Source: an uncultured Campylobacter sp.
GTDB lineage: Bacteria; Campylobacterota; Campylobacteria; Campylobacterales; Campylobacteraceae
Direction: 5' to 3'
NCBI RefSeq assembly: GCF_938017705.1
Contig: NZ_CALIIS010000035.1
Coordinates: 1-9,411 of the forward strand
DNA: 9,411 nt
The notes under the pieces are model-generated. The model made no database searches. It worked only from the letters and a program-made list of their open reading frames with translations, and had not been told where the DNA came from. The position numbers and the translations under genes were made by a program. How positions within the stretch are numbered: the stretch's first letter is position 1; each line of letters starts with the position of its first letter. Positions 6,209 through 9,411 of the stretch are shown here, in pieces.

Positions 6209-6970
6209 CTAGCGCAAAAATCCCGTTAGCGGCGAGCTTGCGCTGGCTGTCTTAGAAACGGCGCCGAGCCCCGCCAGATAGGCATCGCGCCCCGCCTGCA
6301 CGCTGAGCGCAAACGCCCGCGCCATCAGCGCCAGATCCCCGCTCGTGGCGATCGCCGTATTTACCATCACCGCAGCACAGCCCATCTGCATCGCCTCGCA
6401 GGCCTCGCTAGGCGCGCCTAGCCCCGCATCTACGATGATCGGCACGTCGATTTCGCCCAGCAAAATTTCGATCATCCCGCGCATCATCAGCCCGCGATTG
6501 GAGCCGATTGGCGCAGCCAGAGGCATCACGGCGGCGGCCCCCGCGCTTACTAGATCGCGAGCTACGCACAGATCGGCGTGCATGTAGGCAAGCGGCACGA
6601 AGCCCTCGCGCGCCAGGGCCTCGCAGGCTTTGATCGTCTCGGCGTTGTCGGGCAGAAGGTATTTGCTATCGCCTATGATCTCGATCTTTACGAAGTCGCC
6701 GCAGCCCAGCTCGCGCGCGAGCCGTGCGATCCGCAGCGCCTCCTCGGCATTTCGTGCGCCGCTAGTATTCGGCAGCAACGTGACGCCGCGGGGGATGAAA
6801 TCCAAGATATTGCGGCTCTTGCTTTCGTTCACGCGGCGCAGCGCAAGCGTGACGATCTCGCAGCCCGCGTGCCGTACGCAGGCGTCTATCATCGCGTGAT
6901 CGAACTTGCCAGAGCCCATTATCAGGCGCGAGCTAAACTCCTTGCCGCCTAAGATCAGTTTATCGTCCAT
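6209..6970 (-). CDS. thiG: Thiazole synthase ThiG
   Basis: ThiG condenses 1-deoxy-xylulose 5-phosphate, dehydroglycine and the sulfur of ThiS thiocarboxylate into the thiazole phosphate. The 253-residue length is normal. The sequence is canonical: [19 protein letters not shown] at the N-terminus, LLPNTSG (65-71), and the Schiff-base lysine Lys95 in FVKIEIIGD (93-101). It continues with APIGSNRG (153-160), [10 protein letters not shown] (181-190), VMVNTAIA (201-208) and the closing [10 protein letters not shown] (243-252). The start is set by AAAGAGGAT about four bases before the ATG. It lies 544 bp after thiF, and an intrinsic terminator follows its stop. It is a cytosolic TIM-barrel enzyme, expected to work as an oligomer in contact with ThiS. 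Confidence 0.97.
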   Translation of the reverse strand: MDDKLILGGKEFSSRLIMGSGKFDHAMIDACVRHAGCEIVTLALRRVNESKSRNILDFIPRGVTLLPNTSGARNAEEALRIARLARELGCGDFVKIEIIGDSKYLLPDNAETIKACEALAREGFVPLAYMHADLCVARDLVSAGAAAVMPLAAPIGSNRGLMMRGMIEILLGEIDVPIIVDAGLGAPSEACEAMQMGCAAVMVNTAIATSGDLALMARAFALSVQAGRDAYLAGLGAVSKTASASSPLTGFLR

Positions 6971-7514
6971 TCTATCCTCTTTAGTTTAAATTTTTTTTTC
7001 AGATACGGCGCAGATGGCGCAATATCAGTGCTTGCGCAGCGCATTATACACAGCGCGAGATTGCGGCACAGATTGTGCGCCTTGCTTCTATCGCTATTTT
7101 AATGCGCCGCACGACGCCGCGTCCAAGCTTTAAAATTTCTCGTCAAATTTTACGCCACGACACAAAATTTTAAAATTTCACGCGCAGACTGCGGCTCGCT
7201 TCGCTGCGCGGAATTTTAAATCCTACGTTCAAAAGCAGCTCGCTCGCGCCGAATAAATTTTAAAATTCTACTTACACGCGAGCTGCGCACGACAAATGGT
7301 TTAAATTTCGTCGTTTAAATTTAGATCTCACGGCTAAATTTCGCGGCCAAATTTGCACAGCGCGCAGTAAATTTTACGCCGTTTTAAAAACGCGCGCCGT
7401 ATACCCGCCGAAACGCTCGCCGCTTCTCAAAAATAATCGCGCAAAGCTAAATTTAGCGGCAATGCACAAAGGCACGTAAATTTAGAAATGCAGACGCGCG
7501 ATGGGCGGCCAGGC
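6971..7514. other. AAATTT-rich spacer between thiF and thiG, no gene seen
   Basis: No open frame of credible length or content exists here. I count 13 AAATTT hexamers between 6981 and 7500, where about 0.1 would be expected in random sequence of even base composition. It includes the palindrome GCTAAATTTAGC (7446-7457), a long inverted repeat (7235-7286), and a 19-base string AAATTTTAAAATTTCACGC (7165-7183) that is repeated exactly in the thiG-thiH spacer at 6083-6101. No thiamine (TPP) riboswitch pattern was found. Confidence 0.6.
7235..7286 (-). terminator. Candidate terminator or attenuator between thiF and thiG
   Basis: The nine-base arms GCAGCTCGC and GCGAGCTGC are perfectly complementary and enclose 34 bases that contain a nested AAATTTTAAAATT-type palindrome. 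On the minus strand the second arm is followed at once by TTTT. The stem is GC-rich and well placed, but the loop is long and the T-run short, so the call is tentative. Confidence 0.4.
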
Positions 7515-8309
7515 TTAGCCCTCCTCGCCCAAAATTAGCCTAAGCGCGACGTTTGCTTGATGTGCGGCGCAGATCGCTACGCGCGGCGCAAGCAGTCTCA
7601 CGCCTTGAGCCGCGGCGCTTTTGCGGTCGCCGCAGACGAAGACGTTTTTGCCGAGCCGCGTCGTGCGGATCTCGTTGGCGTCGCCGCTGCCCGCCATGCC
7701 ACTAGCGCAGATCAAAAAGCTATCCGTGCCGCCGAATGCGCCAAAAATCATCGCTTTCGCCGCCGCGTCGTCGAAGCACTCGCAAATTATACGCTCGTTT
7801 TTTAAAATTTCGGCTACGTTTTGCGCGGTAAGTCGCTCGTTTAAGGTTCGCACGCGCACGAACGGGTTTATGCGCGCGATTTTTTCGCTCAAAGCGGCCG
7901 TTTTGGGCTTGTAAAGATCGCCGATCTCGTACTGCTGGCGGTTGAGGTTGGTCGGCTCGACGACGTCGAAGTCGATCAAAAAGAGCTCGCCCACGCCCGC
8001 GCGCGCAAGCAGGATCGCGACGTTGGAGCCGAGCCCGCCGAGCCCGCAGATCGCCACACGCGAGCCTTGCAGCGCGGCGTTTACGGCGGGGGCGTTGCGA
8101 GCAAGCATCAGATCGCGAAGCTCCTGCGGCGATAGCTCCGTACCGCGCGTGATCAAAAAGAGCTCATCGCCCGCCTTCAGCTCGCAGTTTTGCGTGCTCG
8201 CATAGCCGTTTATCACGGCGATCTCGCCGCTAAATTTAACCTCGCGCTTAAGCCCCTCAAGATTGCTCGCACACGTTTCGTAAGCTTTGCCATTTAATTT
8301 TATCAGCAT
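7515..8309 (-). CDS. thiF: ThiS adenylyltransferase ThiF, divergent (family 2) type with N-terminal ThiS-like domain
   Basis: ThiF uses ATP to adenylate the C-terminal glycine of ThiS so that sulfur can be loaded. The 264-residue protein starts with a beta-grasp, ThiS-like domain (1-~56). It runs from MLIKLNGKAYE through AVINGYAS to LKAGDELFLITRG and lacks the Gly-Gly tail, so it cannot itself be a sulfur carrier. The E1-like Rossmann domain follows, with the nucleotide loop GLGGLGSN (89-96), the acidic strand DFDVVEPTNLNRQQY (113-127) and CFDDAAAK (178-185). The paired CxxC zinc motifs of E. coli ThiF/MoeB are absent, as in the divergent Campylobacter-type ThiF clade. AGGAT lies six to seven bases before the ATG. 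The separate thiS gene lies upstream, 974 bp away. Confidence 0.92.
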   Translation of the reverse strand: MLIKLNGKAYETCASNLEGLKREVKFSGEIAVINGYASTQNCELKAGDELFLITRGTELSPQELRDLMLARNAPAVNAALQGSRVAICGLGGLGSNVAILLARAGVGELFLIDFDVVEPTNLNRQQYEIGDLYKPKTAALSEKIARINPFVRVRTLNERLTAQNVAEILKNERIICECFDDAAAKAMIFGAFGGTDSFLICASGMAGSGDANEIRTTRLGKNVFVCGDRKSAAAQGVRLLAPRVAICAAHQANVALRLILGEEG

Positions 8310-8461
8310 TTTAATCCTAAATTTTATCTTTTTGCCGTTTAAATTTATCGCGCAAATTTAAGTGTACGGCGCCTCATATCTGCGCGAAAATAGCGTGCAT
8401 TTATGCAGTATTGCGGCACGGTCGCGGTAGAGATCTACGCAGCTACGACGCACCGCACAAA

Positions 8462-8502
8462 CGCTTGGCACGAGCTGCGGCGCAAGCGGAGCGTACCAAG
8501 CG
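8462..8502. other. Inverted repeat in the thiS-thiF spacer
   Basis: CGCTTGG at 8462-8468 pairs with CCAAGCG at 8496-8502. After one mismatch, ACG pairs with CGT further in, leaving a 19-base loop. On the minus strand it is followed only by TTT, so a terminator role is weak. Confidence 0.3.
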
Positions 8503-8789
8503 CATCGCACGCGATTTTAATCCGCAAATTTCATCGTGCTTTTAACGCGTAATCTTTTAGCTTTGCGCATTGCATTCGGCTAATACGGCGCGTCGCATGA
8601 GCTCCGTACGAAACGCGCAGCGCAAGCTAAATCCGTTAAATTTTAACGCATTAATCCCCGCTTGTCGGTTAAATTTTAAAGTCGCGAAGCGCTAAAGCGA
8701 TCCGCCAAACTTGAAAGCCGCTAAACGCCTGAATAAACCGCGCTGCGGCTAAATTTAAAATTTCAAGCCGAACCGACGAAAAAGCGGTA

Positions 8790-8820
8790 CGTCGTAGCAT
8801 GCGTCTTAGCGTGCACGACG
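8790..8820 (-). terminator. Candidate hairpin terminator between thiS and thiF
   Basis: CGTCGT and GCATGC at 8790-8802 (one bulged A) pair with GCGTGC and ACGACG at 8809-8820 around a six-base loop. On the minus strand one pair is an A-C mismatch. A TTTTT run follows six bases after the stem, which is further than usual. It may lower read-through from thiS, but the evidence is modest. Confidence 0.3.
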
Positions 8821-9283
8821 GCAGAAATCTCGGGGTAAATTTTAAACCTCGCGCTCAAAGCCCGCAACTTCGGCATAAATTTTAAAGCCATGCGCTCAAG
8901 CTTGTGGTGCCGACGCAGTTTACAGCTCCACACCCAACCGCCGCAGCCGGCGACGCAAATTAACGTTCCGCCGCCGAAATAAAAATTTAAACTCTATCGC
9001 CGCGGAGCGAATTTTAAAACTCCTGCGTTCTGCCGCCGCGGCCTAGCTCGCATTCAAAATTTAAAATCTCACCGCAGGCGTCAAACCGCCCTGTCCTTCT
9101 AATAAATTTAAAAACCCAAACGCCGCTATCTCTCCGCGCCGCCGTATCGCTTAAAATTTTACGACGCGAATGCAAATTTTAAGCTCCAGCCGCCGTGCCG
9201 CTACACCGATTAAAATTTAGCGGCCTTCGCGCAGATCTAAACCTCGGTCGTCGCAATTTTTAACGCAATTCAAAGCTCCGACC

Positions 9284-9411
9284 TCAGCCGCCGCCCACGA
9301 ACTCGACGATCTCATATTTTTTGCCGCTTGAGATCTGCGTGCGCTCCCACGCCTCTTTTTTTAAAATTTCGCCGTCGCGCTCGAGCGCTACTAGGCGCAG
9401 ATCGTGTCCGC
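9284..9411 (-). CDS. thiS: Sulfur carrier protein ThiS, C-terminal part
   Basis: Forty-one codons plus two bases are in the window; the 5' end lies beyond the right edge. Read on the minus strand they run GHDLRLVALERDGEIL, then KKEAWERTQISSGKKYEIVE, and end in FVGGG before TGA (9284-9286). The layout is a strand VALERDGEIL, the Trp of KKEAWE, the SSGKKYEIVEFV strand and the exposed glycine tail. This is the C-terminal half of the beta-grasp ThiS family (full length ~65-70 residues). The last glycine is adenylated by ThiF, converted to a thiocarboxylate, and gives its sulfur to ThiG. It is the most upstream thi gene seen. Confidence 0.9.
   Translation of the reverse strand, partial: GHDLRLVALERDGEILKKEAWERTQISSGKKYEIVEFVGGG

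Larger units (their letters stand above)
8310..9283. other. Long gene-free spacer between thiS and thiF
   Basis: These ~970 bp hold no convincing gene on either strand and no recognisable RNA gene. AAATTT and AAATTTTAAA motifs recur throughout (for example near 8751, 8838, 8877, 8985, 9056, 9104 and 9152) without a constant period. They alternate with GC-rich, Arg/Ala-codon-like DNA. Two hairpins can be drawn (8462-8502 and 8790-8820). It could be a decayed gene or accumulated repeat DNA. Such a gap inside a gene pair that is usually adjacent is unusual. Confidence 0.55.

Noticed and set aside
6971..9283. TPP riboswitch controlling thi genes
   Set aside because: I searched the spacers for the conserved CTGAGA and ACCTGATCTGG-type segments and found none. 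If one exists it would lie upstream of thiS, outside the window.

Overview
The window looks like a chromosomal piece of a relatively GC-rich Campylobacter, of the oral gracilis/showae/rectus kind. Three things suggest this. The minus-strand gene order thiS-thiF-thiG-thiH-(thiE/tenI-like) matches the Campylobacter thiazole cluster as I remember it from C. jejuni. ThiF is the divergent, ThiS-headed type known from Campylobacter. The DNA is also saturated with the self-complementary hexamer AAATTT. The species is inferred, not shown.

Left part (1-1680). The minus strand carries the last 46 codons of a TrkH/KtrB-type potassium transporter, which run into an in-frame stop at 169-171. The start of a following gene (only five codons visible, possibly trkA/ktrA) overlaps its Shine-Dalgarno site with that stop. 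About 560 bp without a gene follow, holding a ~50-bp direct repeat and a good -10 box. Then comes a plus-strand gene for a secreted DUF3108-like protein (729-1538).

Middle (1681-2860). An AT-rich minus-strand gene encodes an unrecognised protein with four predicted membrane segments. Its N-terminal half is Asn-rich and has short pentapeptide-like runs.

Right part (2861-9411) is the thiazole branch of thiamine synthesis, all on the minus strand. In transcription order it holds thiS (3' end only, at the right edge, ending in the Gly-Gly tail), thiF, thiG, thiH, an unrecognised repeat ORF and a ThiE/TenI-family gene. ThiF adenylates the ThiS tail, ThiS carries the sulfur, ThiH makes dehydroglycine from tyrosine, and ThiG assembles the thiazole phosphate. 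The last protein either tautomerises the thiazole (TenI) or joins it to the pyrimidine (ThiE). Its motifs look more like TenI.

Two things stand out. First, the 265-codon ORF between thiH and thiE/tenI is built almost entirely of 24 degenerate tandem 27-bp units (9 residues each) and overlaps both neighbours. The ThiE/TenI-like protein itself is split by a ~190-residue insertion containing seven units of another 27-bp repeat. Second, the thi genes are separated by long AAATTT-rich spacers (about 230, 540 and 970 bp). Each spacer contains a hairpin with a T-run on the coding strand, the best one 13 bp after thiG. The cluster is therefore probably not one simple uninterrupted transcript.
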